From the NCBI GenBank assembly GCA_036250195.1, contig JAVHZZ010000005.1:69065505-69129504 (forward strand): a stretch of DNA of 64,000 bases, given 5' to 3'. The notes under the pieces were generated by a model that ran no database searches, was not told the origin of the DNA, and worked only from the letters and a program-made list of their open reading frames with translations. This document shows positions 12,531 through 24,246 of this stretch, piece by piece; position 1 is the first letter of the stretch, and every line of letters starts with the position of its first letter. Position numbers and translations under genes: made by a program. This DNA comes from Mixophyes australis (Eukaryota; Chordata; Amphibia; Anura; Limnodynastidae).

Positions 12531-13500
12531 TATATGTCTAGACCCATGTTTGGAACAGTGCTGCGCCGGGCCTCATAGAAAATTTGGTTAGAGGCTCAGC
12601 AATGCCAATGTAGCCTCCCAGACTCCCGTTCTGCTCTGAAGAGAGCAAAGAGGAAGACCTCTTCTGAATATCCACTGATATCACTGTCTAGACCCTAGTG
12701 TCAACCTAATTCTGATTACATATCATAATGGTTTGTTTTGCAGTTACACAGCAAAACAAAATAGCAGATTGAGTTGTAAAGTGTATCAATCTTGCTAAGG
12801 TGTAATTTTTGGGGCTGTACCATGAACTACATCCCCAAAGTCTATAACTTCAAATTAGTATTTGTTGTACAATGCACTTTACGGGCATGAGTGTAGGCAG
12901 TATTTGCTTCTGTAGAGCGAGCCAAATTTAGAATACATTGTGGAAGTCATGGTGATTATATGAAAACCAAGAGAAAGCTCAGAGTCAAGATATATACCCA
13001 AGCATTTATATCTCAATATTGCTGCCAGATAAGTGTTGAAGTTTGCTCTGATAAATAGTTTAAGTTGTGTAATACACTTTGCATGTTAAGCCTTTGCCCC
13101 ATGTAACATGGTTACTGCCTTATCAGTAGAGATAAGTGGTTCAGATTTTGAGAAATACAACAGATCCAAATTTTGGGGTATCAAGTCCATCAGAGTCATG
13201 ACTCGGTTTCTGGTGCCAAATGGATCTGAAAACAAGGCAAAATATAATTCCTGGTAAAATGTCAGCTCTCTCTCTCGTTCTCATCTGCCCTAAGTGATAG
13301 CATGTGGATAGGAGAGTGGCTGCAATTCTGTACTAAGAAAATTGTTAGAAGAATGTAGGACATGGTGAACGAGACAATTTATATAGAAAAAGCTGTGATT
13401 TTACTTCAGTTTATTTAGCTATTAGTCTGCTAGAATTGTGTGCTGATCAATTGGGTGTCAGAGAGTCAAGAGTAGTGGCTGCTGGTTGTTATATATAGTA
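12531..13500. other. intronic sequence, nothing recognised
   Basis: Moderately AT-rich sequence without a coding exon or repeat I can identify. Confidence 0.4.
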
Positions 13501-13511
13501 TAGACATCAAA

Positions 13512-14010
13512 TTATTTAATGGAGAAAAAACAGTGTGCTCTATGACTCTGAGCAGGACACCCAAAAAAACAAATAGACTTCTTATTGTTTCAATCTGCAA
13601 GCAGTTGCATGAGGGTCAGTATCAGTGACGTCTGAACTATTTAGTGAACAAAAAAACAGGGTGCTGTATAACTCTGATCAGCACCCCTCCCAAAAAACAA
13701 ATAGATTTCTTGTTTTTAAAAGCCAGTTTGTTTCAATCTGCAAGCAATTGTGTGAGGGGCAGTATCAGTGACATCTGTACTATTTAGTGGACAAAAAAAC
13801 AGGGTGCTCTTTGACTGTCAGCAGCACACCCCAAAAAGCAAATAGATATATTGCTCTTAAAAAGTGTTTCTAACTGAAAGCAATGTTGTGAGGGGCAGTA
13901 TATCAGTGAGTGTGATACTTTAACTATTTAGTAAACAAAAACAGGGGGCTGTTTGACTGTCGGCAGCACACGCCAAAAAACAAAAATATGTCTTGCCCTG
14001 AATAAGAACC
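13512..14010. repeat. imperfect tandem repeat, four units of about 125-144 bp
   Basis: The phrase ctatttagt(g/a)(a/g)acaaaaa followed by cagg(g)tgct recurs at 13512, 13637, 13780 and 13924. Each is followed by a gcaca(c)ccc block, an aaaaaacaaatag block and a caatctgcaagcaatt..gaggggcagtatcagtga block. Unit spacing is 125, 143 and 144 bp. Confidence 0.8.
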
Positions 14011-14226
14011 AATTGTCTAAATTTGAATTATATTGTGGAGCAGTGTCAGAAAAATTGTAAGGTTACATTCCCTCCTTTCCCTATCTCATTGGCTATTCAG
14101 ATACAAGTAGCTCTACCTTCAAGTGGCTTTACTCCTCTTGTCAACCATGGGGGTCTGCACACATCTCTACTTATCAGTGTACAAGAAGAGTTTGTTATGA
14201 ATTAGCCAGTGTTCAGATAGCAGTAA

Positions 14227-14374
14227 GGACCTCATTTAGAGTCGGACGCAAAGACCGTTTTAGGCGCATCCAACAAAAAAACACTATCATGCATGTGTAG
14301 AGAGCACCAAATCCGCCTGCATCTTGTACACTTGCGCCTAAAATAGACTTTGCATCCGAATCTAAATGAGGTCC
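14227..14374. mobile_element. PIF/Harbinger-like MITE with TAA TSD
   Basis: A 148-bp element with terminal inverted repeats GGACCTCATTTAGAGTCGGA and TCCGAATCTAAATGAGGTCC, flanked by TAA at 14224-14226 and 14375-14377. TAA is the preferred (TWA) target of Harbinger elements. Inner arms (gcgcctaaaa / ttttaggcgc) extend the palindrome. Confidence 0.85.
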
Positions 14375-14459
14375 TAAATGTTTAATGTCAGAGTTATTTA
14401 AACAGTGTACATACAAGATTGTACCATTCAAATAAATAAATATCAACTAATTTACAGAG

Positions 14460-14960
14460 TGCTGGTTGGTCACTTATAACTACAGAAAACATTGTGGTCC
14501 AAAAACCTTGAAGGATCCCACAAGCAAGATCTAGGTGGATAAGGTTGGAGCCACAGATTGACACAAATTGGGATTTTTATGATAAATAAGAGCAAAACCA
14601 CTTTAGTGCATGTGTTCAAATACCTGTTCACCAACGTTTGCCTAACAGTGTGATCTGCAGTGTCAAAAGCTTTGCAAAACCCATCCACACTGAATTTAAT
14701 TGCATATTTTTAATGCTATTGTTACTGTGGATTGGTTTATTTAATGACCAGATTGAAACAGATTAAGGTTTTTTCATTTTATTAAATATGCTGATTTGAC
14801 AATTAACAATTTCTGTGACTTTGGATAATATAGGCATCAAGGAGACAGGTCTATTATATGAAATAATATGTCGTCACCACTTTTGTAGATTAGGATGGCT
14901 CTAGCCATCTATGCTTTGGGGATTTGACCAAATGATAAAAGACAGTTTTGCAATGACCAG
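14460..14960 (-). mobile_element. LINE reverse-transcriptase remnant (CR1/L2/Rex-like)
   Basis: The minus strand reads YNRPVSLMPILSKVTEIV (about 14860-14808) and, after a frame change, MDGFCKAFDTADHTVRQTLVNR (about 14688-14625). These correspond to the RPxSLLPxLSKxxE and DFSKAFDTVDH blocks of CR1-group reverse transcriptases. Everything between and downstream is decayed. Confidence 0.8.
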
Positions 14961-15872
14961 ATATTAAGCTGTAGGACATTGACTGATGTCAGGGTTCCTA
15001 ATAGAAAAGGGCTCAAATAAATTGTTAATGAGTTTCAAGAATTTTGCTTTCCACAATCTCTAAAGTGATATCAATTAATAAGGTCTGAAGTAAACCAGGG
15101 AAGGCGTCCCCCATGCATGCTGGCACTATGGAATTGAGCATGGGTATTGTAGAGTTGTAGGAACTATGAGTGAAAATGAGTGAAAACACTGAAATGCAAA
15201 ATCAGAATCCAGCATCTAATTAATGTTAAACAGGGACAGTTAATTAAATTGCATATGGTTTGGCCTAAACCGATGGCGGTTTAGAGGAAGCATCCATTAC
15301 CTGTTTGTTAAAAATAAATAATTAAAGAAAGGTAAAAAGAAAGCCCACCCACCCACTTCTCCATATCCTTGTGCATAAATATTTATATTAACTCACATAT
15401 GTGATTGATGCATATACACTGCTCTGCATTGAGGACAACTTTACTAAAAGGTTGTTTACCCTTAATCTTTGTTTATATTATACAAATGGTATCTAGCATG
15501 CATTACAAATATACTCCAATATGAGAGGAGATCATACTCTGTGCACTGCTATCCTCTAGCTGTCTCTAGCACTCAGCTGTGGGAAAGGCCCTGGAGCATG
15601 CTGGGAGTGTTGGGAGGCATCCCATGAGGCTGCGAGGCATGACCCCAGCTGGGTTGAACATTGAGGAAAATAAGCTGATCTATCACATTGTCCTAGAAGC
15701 ACTTGATATTGAGCTCTTATTTGGGAGAGGTGAGCATGGTGTTGGGAGTCTGCATATGTACTTCATCCTCACATTAGTATTCTTCTTTAATACAGACTCA
15801 GTATGCACTTGTTTCAGTAAATTGTCCGGCTTCCTGGTGCTATCAGTGCATTGCAGCTACATTAGTGGTTGA
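14961..15872. other. intronic sequence, nothing recognised
   Basis: No coding exon supported. A 97-codon open frame at 15579-15872 has no recognisable domain and lacks splice context. Confidence 0.4.
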
Positions 15873-16010
15873 AGTGGGGGTGTATACGGTGATGTGCCAT
15901 AAGGCCACATCTCCTACTGCCTTCATTGTAAAACTATCAAATTCCATTCACTTACATTCCCATAACATTTTTCATACCACCACTTCTAAATTTCTACTTT
16001 GACTACTGAG
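15873..16010 (+). repeat. dispersed repeat, copy 1 (gtgtatac..ccaccacttctaaat)
   Basis: About 130 bp closely matching 31413-31545: gggtgtatac, ctcctactgcctt(c/t)attgtaa, actatcaaatt(c/t), cacttacattcccat, cacttctaaat. A shorter related piece is at about 16262-16315, and an inverted fragment (agtaggagaagtggtggtat) is at about 55648-55667. Class unknown. Confidence 0.65.
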
Positions 16011-17100
16011 CTACATAATATTAAATCTTACTAGTTCATCTTTTTAATTCTACTCATATAAATCAACTTTACCCTTAATCCACTTATCTTCCATGCACAT
16101 GTGCACAATAAATGACTACCTGCTATACATATGCATGTTTAGTATACTTCCTAGTGTATGCACCAACCCATAACTACCACATGCTCCTTACATGCTTTGC
16201 ACACAAATCACACATACATTACACAAACAATGGATACTCATAACCATATACATGCATATCTTTTACATCATTAAAATTTCTAATACCGTCACTTCTAAAT
16301 TCCATTTTTACCACTGTCCATAATATTACCAATGAAATAAAGCATAGTGGCTCAATTTCTCAATAAATCTGTACAAGTGCCCCCATTATTCAATGAAAAC
16401 ATGTTAATGCCCTTGTTTATTAAATAAGTAATGCATGTTTCTTAAATAAGTAAATCATATCCCCATTACCTAAATAAATAAATAAATGGTGCCCCTGATT
16501 CTTAAATAAATGATGATTCTGTAAAATAAATAATATGGACCCTCACATTTCTTTGTAGTGTAATGATATTAACACCTTTGGCACTGAGCCCATGTTGGCA
16601 CTTTTTGGGCTTGTCACATTCCATCAGCAAATACTTTGTTTTTACAAACAAATTATACCTTGTTTTTTTAATATTAGAAAATACCATTAGTTTGCCTATA
16701 CTTCCTGTAATTGCAAAACATCGAGCCAAAATGGCCAAACAAGTGTTTTTTTTTTAAATTTAAATTGCAAGAAAGTTAACTAATAACAAATGTGTCTATT
16801 TTTGTCTAAACACCACCAAGTAATACTTTGTGTTTCTTGCTTTGGCATCAATCTTCCTTTCCAAAAAAGCAAAAGGCAGGATTATACACATAGTTTTCAT
16901 AATAAAACTGCACTTGAAAATGATAAAGCATGTTTTTGCTAGTTTGCATAGTCTTGAATGAAATGCCTAGAAGATGTGTAGGAACAATATGGGTAGCCAA
17001 AAAAGGCATACTGTTTTAAAAACTAGACAACCTATCACATCACATGAGGGTACCACTGAGTTTATTGAAGCTAGGATGAGGATATGTGGTCATTATAACC
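16011..17100. other. AT-rich intronic sequence with TAAATAAG-like simple repeats
   Basis: Between about 16345 and 16530, ttaaataagtaa and aaataaataaat phrases recur as cryptic simple repeats. Nothing coding is supported. Confidence 0.4.
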
Positions 17101-17130
17101 CCAGTCTCTGAATTCATAACACTTAGTTTA

Positions 17131-17470
17131 GTGTAGGGTTTTATTGTTTGGTGATTACAAATCATTAACCACTAAACTGGCACCTTATTGGAAAGAGGGA
17201 ACTACCCTCTATTAAATGTCCTTGAGTCTCTAGGTGCCAGGAAGATGACATTTGTGCATTACAATACCCCTCTTTCATCCTGGGCTCCTTAATATTTTTT
17301 GTAGTGTATGGTGTTATTGTTTGGTGATCACCAGATAATAACTTAAAGGGGTACCTAATTTGAAAGTGAAACTTCCCTCTTTAAAAACAAAGGTGCCCCT
17401 GAGTTTCTTTGTTTCCTAGGAAGGGAAGATAGAGCACTTTTAGTGCCTAAATGATCTCTTCCGTCTATAA
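17131..17470. repeat. two-unit imperfect duplication, about 173 bp apart
   Basis: gtgtagggttttattgtttggtgatta at 17131 recurs as gtgtatggtgttattgtttggtgatca at 17304. Both are followed by a taaaggggtacc-type stretch, aaagagggaacta / aaagtgaaacttccctcttta and a ttgagtctct / ctgagtttct..aggaag block. Probably part of an old transposon. Confidence 0.6.
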
Positions 17471-18949
17471 TGGGTGCGCTAGTTGAGGAAAGGGGCCACT
17501 ATATTTTTTGATCATGTAGACATTTTAACATGATTTTGTAGTTCCCTATCAAGAACTGGCCAGTTCCTCTCCCCATCTTTCAGAGAACCTGTCCTGACGC
17601 TGAGTAGCACTGGCTGTTACAGAATACGAGGGAGGGCTTTTTTTAACATTATTTTTATTTTTTGAAGTAATGACAAGCAAGATAGCTCAAACAGCATTTT
17701 CTGGTTTGCCTAATTGCAGCTTGATAAGTCTCATGCTTTATATTCTTAGCACGTTAAAAATAGGGATATCAAATTGTAATGTGGAGCTATATAAATTGTC
17801 GATTTTTCATCAGTTTTGTCTTTAGTGAATCTGGGAGTTTGAAAACTGCCCCCAAAAAATATGGTGGAATAGAGGCAGTTTCACAAAATTTCTCCGTATG
17901 TCCCCAAGATCCAACTGTTCACTTTTTATTAGCTGAAACAATGCTACCCAGATTTCATATCAGCTATTGACTATAGAGAGGTTTTAGGGGGCCTATAGAT
18001 GTCAGCAGTAATGACATATATTGTTACCAGCTAATTATCTAAATGTGCATGGACCACAATGGGGTACATGGATTACATGGAGGTACTATGATTTCTAAAA
18101 TCTAAAGATCTATGAATGGCAATTGATGCATCAAGCTTGAAAGGATCAAGGTGAGCAATATTGACATTTGGAGAATGAGATTAGCTTCAATATTACATGC
18201 TATAAATAATAGAAATGTTAACAACTGCATATGTCTTGTGACAGGAATAGTTGCCAAATCTAATGGACTTATGTGAAGATGGGGGACCTGTTTTTAGCAC
18301 TTGCCACCAACATCCACTAGAAAGTGCAGAGCTTTTATGTAAACCATGAATAACTACATACAAGGTTTTGTACACAGAGTTACATAGGATAGAAAAGGAG
18401 GTCACAATAAGAACCAAAAATAAAGTTGTTAACATTGGCCTAATGCAGAATATACAACAGAATACGTGACAAAATATGCAATAGATCTGTTCAGAGCTTT
18501 GGGTAAGAAAAATAGGTATCAAGGATACATCAGTCGTGAACAATATATATGAGATCATCAGCAAAGTGGATATATAATATATGGCATAAATAAAAGGAAC
18601 ATACACAAGAGTGTTGTAATGTGTCTGCTTATGGCTGTGATATTTTTACTCTAAGGGGGGAATTCAATTGGACGAATTACTGCCAAAGGCAGTGATATAG
18701 CTATTGGCAACTATATATTACACAAAAACAACCATACCTCCTATCTGTCCCAAATAGTGGACCTCAAAAAAAAGCAGAGTTTATGTGAAATGGGTGGAGT
18801 TTTATCTAAAATCGAGCTTTTTGGGGGATGATCTGGGTGGGGTTTGGGAGGATCAGGGCAGGCTTGTTTTGTCTTAATTCTGCATGTCTCAATGTTGGGA
18901 GGTATGGTATTGTAAGTCATATACTACATAGAGACACCCCCACTGAGAG
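17471..18949. other. intronic sequence, nothing recognised
   Basis: AT-rich; reverse-strand open frames such as 18193-18606 have no domain or splice support. Confidence 0.4.
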
Positions 18950-18954
18950 GGGAA

Positions 18955-19066
18955 TAAGTTAGGGAATTTAGACTGTAAGCCCCAATGGGGTAGGGACTGA
19001 TGTGAGTGAGTTCTCTGTACAGCGCTGCGGAATTAGTGGTGCTATATAAATAAATGGTGATGATGA
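18955..19066 (+). mobile_element. SINE 3' tail, sense orientation
   Basis: About 110 bp of the tRNA-derived SINE tail: ttagggaatttagactgtaagcccc, aatggggtagggactgatg, tctctgtacagcgctgcggaatta and gtgctatataaataaatggtgatgatgatg. The 5' tRNA-related part is absent, so it is 5'-truncated. Confidence 0.8.
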
Positions 19067-19885
19067 TGAAATATTGCACAGAAATATCCACCAATTCCAC
19101 TCTATATATAATATACAGAGATCCCCCAATTGACAGACATATGTTGCACAGGAATCCATCTAAATTACTGCCCAATTGTTACACAGAGATCTTCTCAAAT
19201 TGCTGGTCATGTATTACACAGGGACATCTGCCCACACTTCTAGTCTCTGACCTTTGCCAATGCCTTCACTCGAACTTGCATGGCATCTCCCAACACTTCT
19301 GCAAAGTCAAGAGTGTCTAGGTGATTCAAGGCTATGCATATCGTTAAATTACCAGGAATCCAAAAGGCAGATGAGGTTCAGGGATGTCATTACATCATGG
19401 GGGTGCTATTGTCTAAAATAAAAGTATGTATTTGTTTTCTGTCTTTATGGACAACTCAACAGTCATAGTCCTTCAGTGCTTTTAAACATTTTACATTTAT
19501 ACCATTGACTTAGAAGATATGGCATGGCGGAGGATGGGGGTGGGCAAGAATATTGCAATGAGGGCATAATTACAAACTTTCATAGAACTCTGGATATGTT
19601 ATTTGAATTAGTATGATCCATTTCCAAATTACAGTTAATGGAAAAGACAATAATAGGCCTCATGATGAGAAAATAAAAACTATCCTATATTTACTATGTT
19701 AATAATGTTATTTAAAGTATGTCCATTTTCCGACATCATGCACCCATTTCTCCATAATACACCTTTTTATGGAGTAGGGAACCCATTAGTAGGAAAAAGC
19801 TGTTGATTTCATATTAAATTTTTGCTCAATACATGTTCATATAAAATGTAGGATGTAGAATACTTTTTGGTGGGATAGTAGAGAC
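19067..19885. other. intronic sequence with weak internal repetition
   Basis: tgttacacagagat / tattacacagggaca phrases recur every 40-60 bp between about 19060 and 19230. Otherwise unremarkable. Confidence 0.35.
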
Positions 19886-20032
19886 CAGGCTTGGCTAACC
19901 TGTGGCACTCCAGGTGTTGTGAAACTACAAGCCCCAGCATGCTTTGCCAATATATAGCAGCTTATTGTTGGAAGGGTATGCTGGGACTTGTAGTTTCACG
20001 ACACCTGGAGTGCCACAGGTTATCTAAGCCAG
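19886..20032. mobile_element. second copy of the hAT-type MITE
   Basis: Same family as the copy at 1975-2122: TGTGGC(A/T)CTCCAGGTGTTGTGAA, then AACTACAAG, then the complementary arm and CAGGTT(A/G). It is about 147 bp. The ends are degraded (CAGGCTTGGC and ATCTAAGCCAG) and no 8-bp TSD is recognisable, so it is older or differently terminated. Confidence 0.82.
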
Positions 20033-21430
20033 CTATAAACATTTTTAGCCACATGAAAATGACTCATTTTTCATCACCTTAAAGGTGGAGGTAATTAAAA
20101 CTCTGCCACTACTTTAAATGTATTTCACAAAAATATACATATTTCACAAAATGCTATTATTATAATGTGCTTCTAAAGAACACGCCACTTACATACAGTG
20201 GAGGTCACCATTTTGTGGTCCGAGTCAATATTAATTTGAATGCAGCTTTTCAATTCACTCTGAACCAATACCTCATGAATACTGATCATGCAGTGCCTCA
20301 GTGAGGTCACTGATTTCTTGTGAGATCATTGGCTGAATGTTAAAGAATATTTGTTCATCCCACAAAATGTCTGTCAATATTGTTTGTAGGTAACTGGTGC
20401 ATTTTATCATGGGGAGTTTCTAACATTGTTCAAAGGGCAAATCTACATTTATACCATAGTTATTAGCATTCATCTCTCTAGGGCAAGTTAGAGAATGAAA
20501 GTAAACATCTGATTTGTTGATTTGGTTGTAGTGCAGATTTGCACCTTTGAGCAAAGTTAGTAAATATCTTTCATTATGGTTGTGTTGTTCATGTACTTGT
20601 GTGTCATACAAACAGTGGAGAAGACCATATATAATTTCAAATATTATAAAATATTTTAGAACACCATAATTCTTACATGTATTTTAGAAAATGTAACAAA
20701 ATTCTCTTTCAGATACATTAACTTCATTTTTCTTTTAGTTGTTTTAAATAAAAATGTGTTAAATAAAATAGAGTTTCATCATGTATTAAATGGCAGTATC
20801 AGCCTACACAAAGGTTACTCTTAAAGGAACTCACATCTTCTATACTTATATGGATACATTACTCAAAGTGAGACACAGTGATATAATCAGCCAATAATTA
20901 TTAATGGATTCTCATTTTATTTCTGGGAATACAGCCAAGAGAACCATTGTCACAATGTTGACCCTTTTTAGTTAAGTAAAGCAGTTGAGTTCCTTCAGAT
21001 ATCAGTACAAGCTGACTGAAGAACTTTCTGCTTTTTGTCCCTTAATGACTCTAACCCCATTTGTCCCTCATACCGATAGCAGAATTTGATATATGCTACA
21101 ATAAAGGTAGTGTGCTAAAGGCTAAGTGTACAAAATTGAAGAAATAACTTCTAAAAAACAATGCTGGCTAGTAATCAGTGGAATGTATCAGGAAAGTAAT
21201 AAACGTATGAAGTATATGTTATTCTTTATATTTCCTGAATTGTAACAGTGTTCCAATATTAATATAATTTATGTAACATATCATACATTTAATTGGCAAT
21301 ACTGTTTCACTTAGCTGCCGTGTCAACTTAAGATGTTATGATATTAACCTTTATATATTAACATGACTGTAAACCACAGAAAAAATGTAATTTAAGTCAA
21401 GTTTAACATGCTAAATTTGGGTTGTTTTAG
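20033..21430. other. KCNH8 intron upstream of first visible exon
   Basis: AT-rich; no repeat or exon recognised. It ends with a weak pyrimidine tract and gttgttttag acceptor. Confidence 0.5.
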
Positions 21431-21771
21431 ACAGAACCCAGGGGAAATGGCAGCATAAATAAAAGACTATCGTTCATTGTGGAAGATGATGATGATGACA
21501 CAGGGGAAGAAGAGCCTTCGTCTCCGTCGCCAATACGTACAAGGAATACAACCTCTAAATACAAAAAATCTACAAATAGCTCACTGGGGATCAATTTGAA
21601 ACCATTCTCTGGAAATGCTCCATTTAAGTCACCAATGAAATCTTCTAATCTAAACTCTGCAAAGACGAGGCAGGAGAACGAATCCCACATTAACAGCAGA
21701 AGAAGGGAAAAGAATTTAATGCTTCACCTTCCAACAGTCACAAGCCTTGGACCACCCGATTTAAGTCCCAG
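21431..21771 (+). CDS. KCNH8: KCNH8 coding exon (first visible in the window)
   Basis: This internal exon encodes about 113 residues plus two bases. It opens after a ttttag acceptor with TEPRGNGSINKRLSFIVED and closes at ...PDLSP-AG before a gtgtgt donor. The reading frame stays open for the full length. The region is a cytoplasmic linker after the cNBD. It has an acidic patch (EDDDDDTGEEE) followed by SP-rich and basic stretches (SPSPIRTR, SRRREK), which look disordered and rich in possible phosphosites. The final LSPR matches the KCNH8 family motif that continues into the next exon as VDGIED. A GTG at 21479 can be read as a start in a simple ORF scan but is an ordinary valine codon here. 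This part is poorly conserved in the family, so its assignment rests mainly on the phase-2 join and on position. Confidence 0.85.
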
Positions 21772-22101
21772 GTGTGTAGTATCATTTATTTAAATTCACC
21801 CCTAAATTTTGTAAACATGGCAGTTTATCAATGCTGATGTTGGGCAAATGACATGGTAGAGAGGGTGGGCAAGTATGCAGAGTAACTCTGAATCTCCCTC
21901 TAGAAGACTTTTTTAAAAACTATTTGTGTTGAACTTAATGGCAAGGTACTAATAGGAAAAAGGGATGACAATGAGAAGCAAAGTTAAATATTCATGTTAT
22001 TGCAAAGATCTAATATGTGAATTCATATATTTTATGAATAATCAGCATAGTTTTCTTGTTAATGGTGGGACAGGGACAATATAAGGAAAGATAGATATAG
22101 G

Positions 22102-22417
22102 GGGCCTGAGTCAATAAGGAGATCAAAACAAAATAAAGGAGTAACTATGCACTTTGGCAAAACCATGCTGCAATGGAGGGGGAGATCAATTTAAAATGTG
22201 GGAACAGATTTATAGCTGGGGTAGAGCATGTCCTAGATCAACTTTACATTTCAATGTTAAACTAAAGCTATCAAGTATTTATGTGCTACATGAAACAACA
22301 TCCAGTTTTTCCTCACATGCAAAAATATAAACTCATTTGCACCACTTATATTATAACATGGTTTGTCCAGGATCAATTAATTTTTTTTTGCTTTGCTCTC
22401 CTTAATGACTGAGGCCC
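22102..22417. mobile_element. GGGCCTGAGTCA MITE, copy 2 (inverted), 3-bp TSD (AGG)
   Basis: 316 bp with termini GGGCCTGAGTCAATAAGG and CCTTAATGACTGAGGCCC. Its interior runs in the opposite orientation to copy 1 (aaaaccatgctgcaatgg..atgtcctagatcaac..gtttgtcc). The flanks AGG at 22099-22101 and 22418-22420 match. Confidence 0.82.
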
Positions 22418-22424
22418 AGGGTCA

Positions 22425-22620
22425 GGGGCAGGCTGGACTGGGGAGCAGGGGGGAATCTGTCCCTCGGGCCAGTCCCATAGTGGGCTATTTTGGGCAGGGT
22501 CACTGGGCACCTGTATTTTTTTCCTTTAAAATGTCACTAATAAGCTGCAGAGTTGCCCCCGTGGAAAAAATTTGCCAACCCTCCCTTGCCCAGGGTCTTT
22601 GTGAGGTTCCATGCAGTGAT
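22425..22620. mobile_element. hAT-like fragment (CAGGGGCAGGCTGG end)
   Basis: Begins near caggggcaggctggactggggagc. The same CAGGGGCAGGCTGG end recurs at about 44801. CAGGG-type ends are typical of hAT elements, but the second terminus and TSD are not evident. Confidence 0.45.
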
Positions 22621-22822
22621 AGAAAGTGTTAGATAAAAGCATCCAACATTGTCCATTTTGTGTTGAGTGGTTTTGTGTAAATCTCATTTCTATGTTTAGT
22701 GGTGTGTCATCATAAAGCATTCTAGTCACACATCAATTTTTGTATTAAAAGTGATTTTCAAGTTGCTGTTTGTAGTAGGGGAGACTGTTTCATTGAAACT
22801 CCTAAATTTTGAAGAAGCCTTG

Positions 22823-22993
22823 GGGGTATATTTACTAAACTGTGGGTTTTAAAAATGATGTGGCCTATAGCAACCAATCAGATTCTAGCTTTCATTTATT
22901 TAGTGCATTCTAAAAAATGACAACTAGAATCTGATTGGTTGCTATAGGCAACATCTCCACTTTTTCAAACCCGCAGTTTAGTAAATATACCCC
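22823..22993. mobile_element. foldback MITE, GGGGTATATTTACTAAACTG family
   Basis: A 171-bp near-palindrome. Left end GGGGTATATTTACTAAACTG, right end CAGTTTAGTAAATATACCCC, inner arms GCAACCAATCAGATTCTAG and CTAGAATCTGATTGGTTGC. The flanks TTG at 22820-22822 and 22994-22996 match. This family is common in frog genomes (recalled, not searched). A degenerate half may lie near 38390-38420 (gattggttactatgggcag). Confidence 0.88.
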
Positions 22994-22996
22994 TTG

Positions 22997-23884
22997 AACT
23001 TGGATTTCCATATGGAAAACCAAGCTTTTCTGTCAATAATGTTAGGATGCGTGTGTTGTTATTTATTCATGTATCCATACAGTGTTCTACCTGGCTGCTG
23101 CTAATGTCATAAGAAGTACTACTACTAAATTAACACAAGGATCAGAGCAGCACCATTTACAGCAAACATGTATAGAGAAATGATATATAACTTTTTCTAC
23201 AGAGGTTATCTGCCTGGTGTGTGAATATATAATAAGACAAGCCAATGTGTTATAAGCCAAAGTGTATTCAGAAATTCTAAATACTAAATAAATAAATTGA
23301 GAAAGATCAACTTACCCAGATAATAAAATCTATTTATTAGTAAGAACATATATTACAAGAGGATGCTAATACACAGATATGAGATCTTTGTATGGTATAT
23401 AAACGTGCAAATATCATTGTGGATATCTGAAGGTGTGGAAAGTATGTTAACCATTGTATAATATCTATTTTCATCTCTTGAGTAGGATGGGTTAGAATAT
23501 TTAGACCCTAGTGAATATGTGTGTGATAGGGAATTTAGAATGTAAGCCCCAATGGGGCAGGAACTGATGTAAATGATTACATATTATCTGTACAGTGCTC
23601 CGCAATATGATTGGTGTTACCTAAATGAACAATAATAATAATAATAATAATAATGATGATAACAATGCCATACTTCACAGTAAGTATTAGTAAATGAAAA
23701 GAGAAACACATTTATATGAATAGACAGTGTAATGAAATATTGAATTGTGCTCCTGGTAATGTCTATTATCAATTTAAAGTAAAGTCCTTAGTACATAAAG
23801 TTCAATTGGATATCGTGATGTTATCAATAGAAAGCTGGAAGTATTAAACTGATGATATCCTAATATTCAAAAGTATTCTTTTAT
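22997..23884. other. KCNH8 intron with a SINE-tail remnant
   Basis: Mostly unremarkable AT-rich intron. 23525-23657 is a decayed SINE tail (tagggaatttagaatgtaagccccaat..ctgtacagtgctccgcaat) ending in an AAT microsatellite at about 23627-23655. Confidence 0.6.
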
Positions 23885-24246
23885 ATCTTAGATTGTACGC
23901 TCCTCTGAGCAGGGCCATCTCTCCTCCTGTTTCCACCACTTCTAACTCTGCTCTCCAGCTACTTAGCCCTTCTCCTCAAAGGTCCTCCACCCCACATCCA
24001 CTTTCGCTCCCTCCTCCCCCCTGGGGGTCTCCCTGTCTTCCGCGCCCCCCTTCTTGGGCCCCGTCATTTTCGGATCCTCCCTCCCCCTTCCCCGCCCTCT
24101 CTAGCTGTGCATTGAGCGTACTGAGTTGCTGTGTTTACTGTACTGTGCTGTCTCCCATTGTATTGTGATTTTGTTTGTCTCTGTACGGCGCTGCGGATGC
24201 CTTGTAGCGCCTTATAAATAAATATTAATAATAATAATAATAATAT
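23885..24246 (+). mobile_element. L2/CR1-like LINE 3' tail
   Basis: The sense counterpart of the minus-strand tail at 7975-8340: ttagattgtacgctcctctgagcaggg, ctaactctgctctccagcta, ctgggggtctccct, ctctgtacggcgctgcggatg, gtagcgccttataaataaat and an AAT run at the end. The 5' end is truncated. The C/T-rich open frame inside (23893-24168) is chance. Confidence 0.82.

Noticed and set aside
18193..18606. 137-codon minus-strand frame with hydrophobic stretches
   Set aside because: AT-rich intronic DNA gives Ile/Phe/Tyr-rich chance translations; no family, start context or splice sites.
21479..21793. Independent short gene starting at GTG 21479
   Set aside because: The GTG is an internal valine codon of a KCNH8 exon that begins at 21431 and ends at the donor after 21771.
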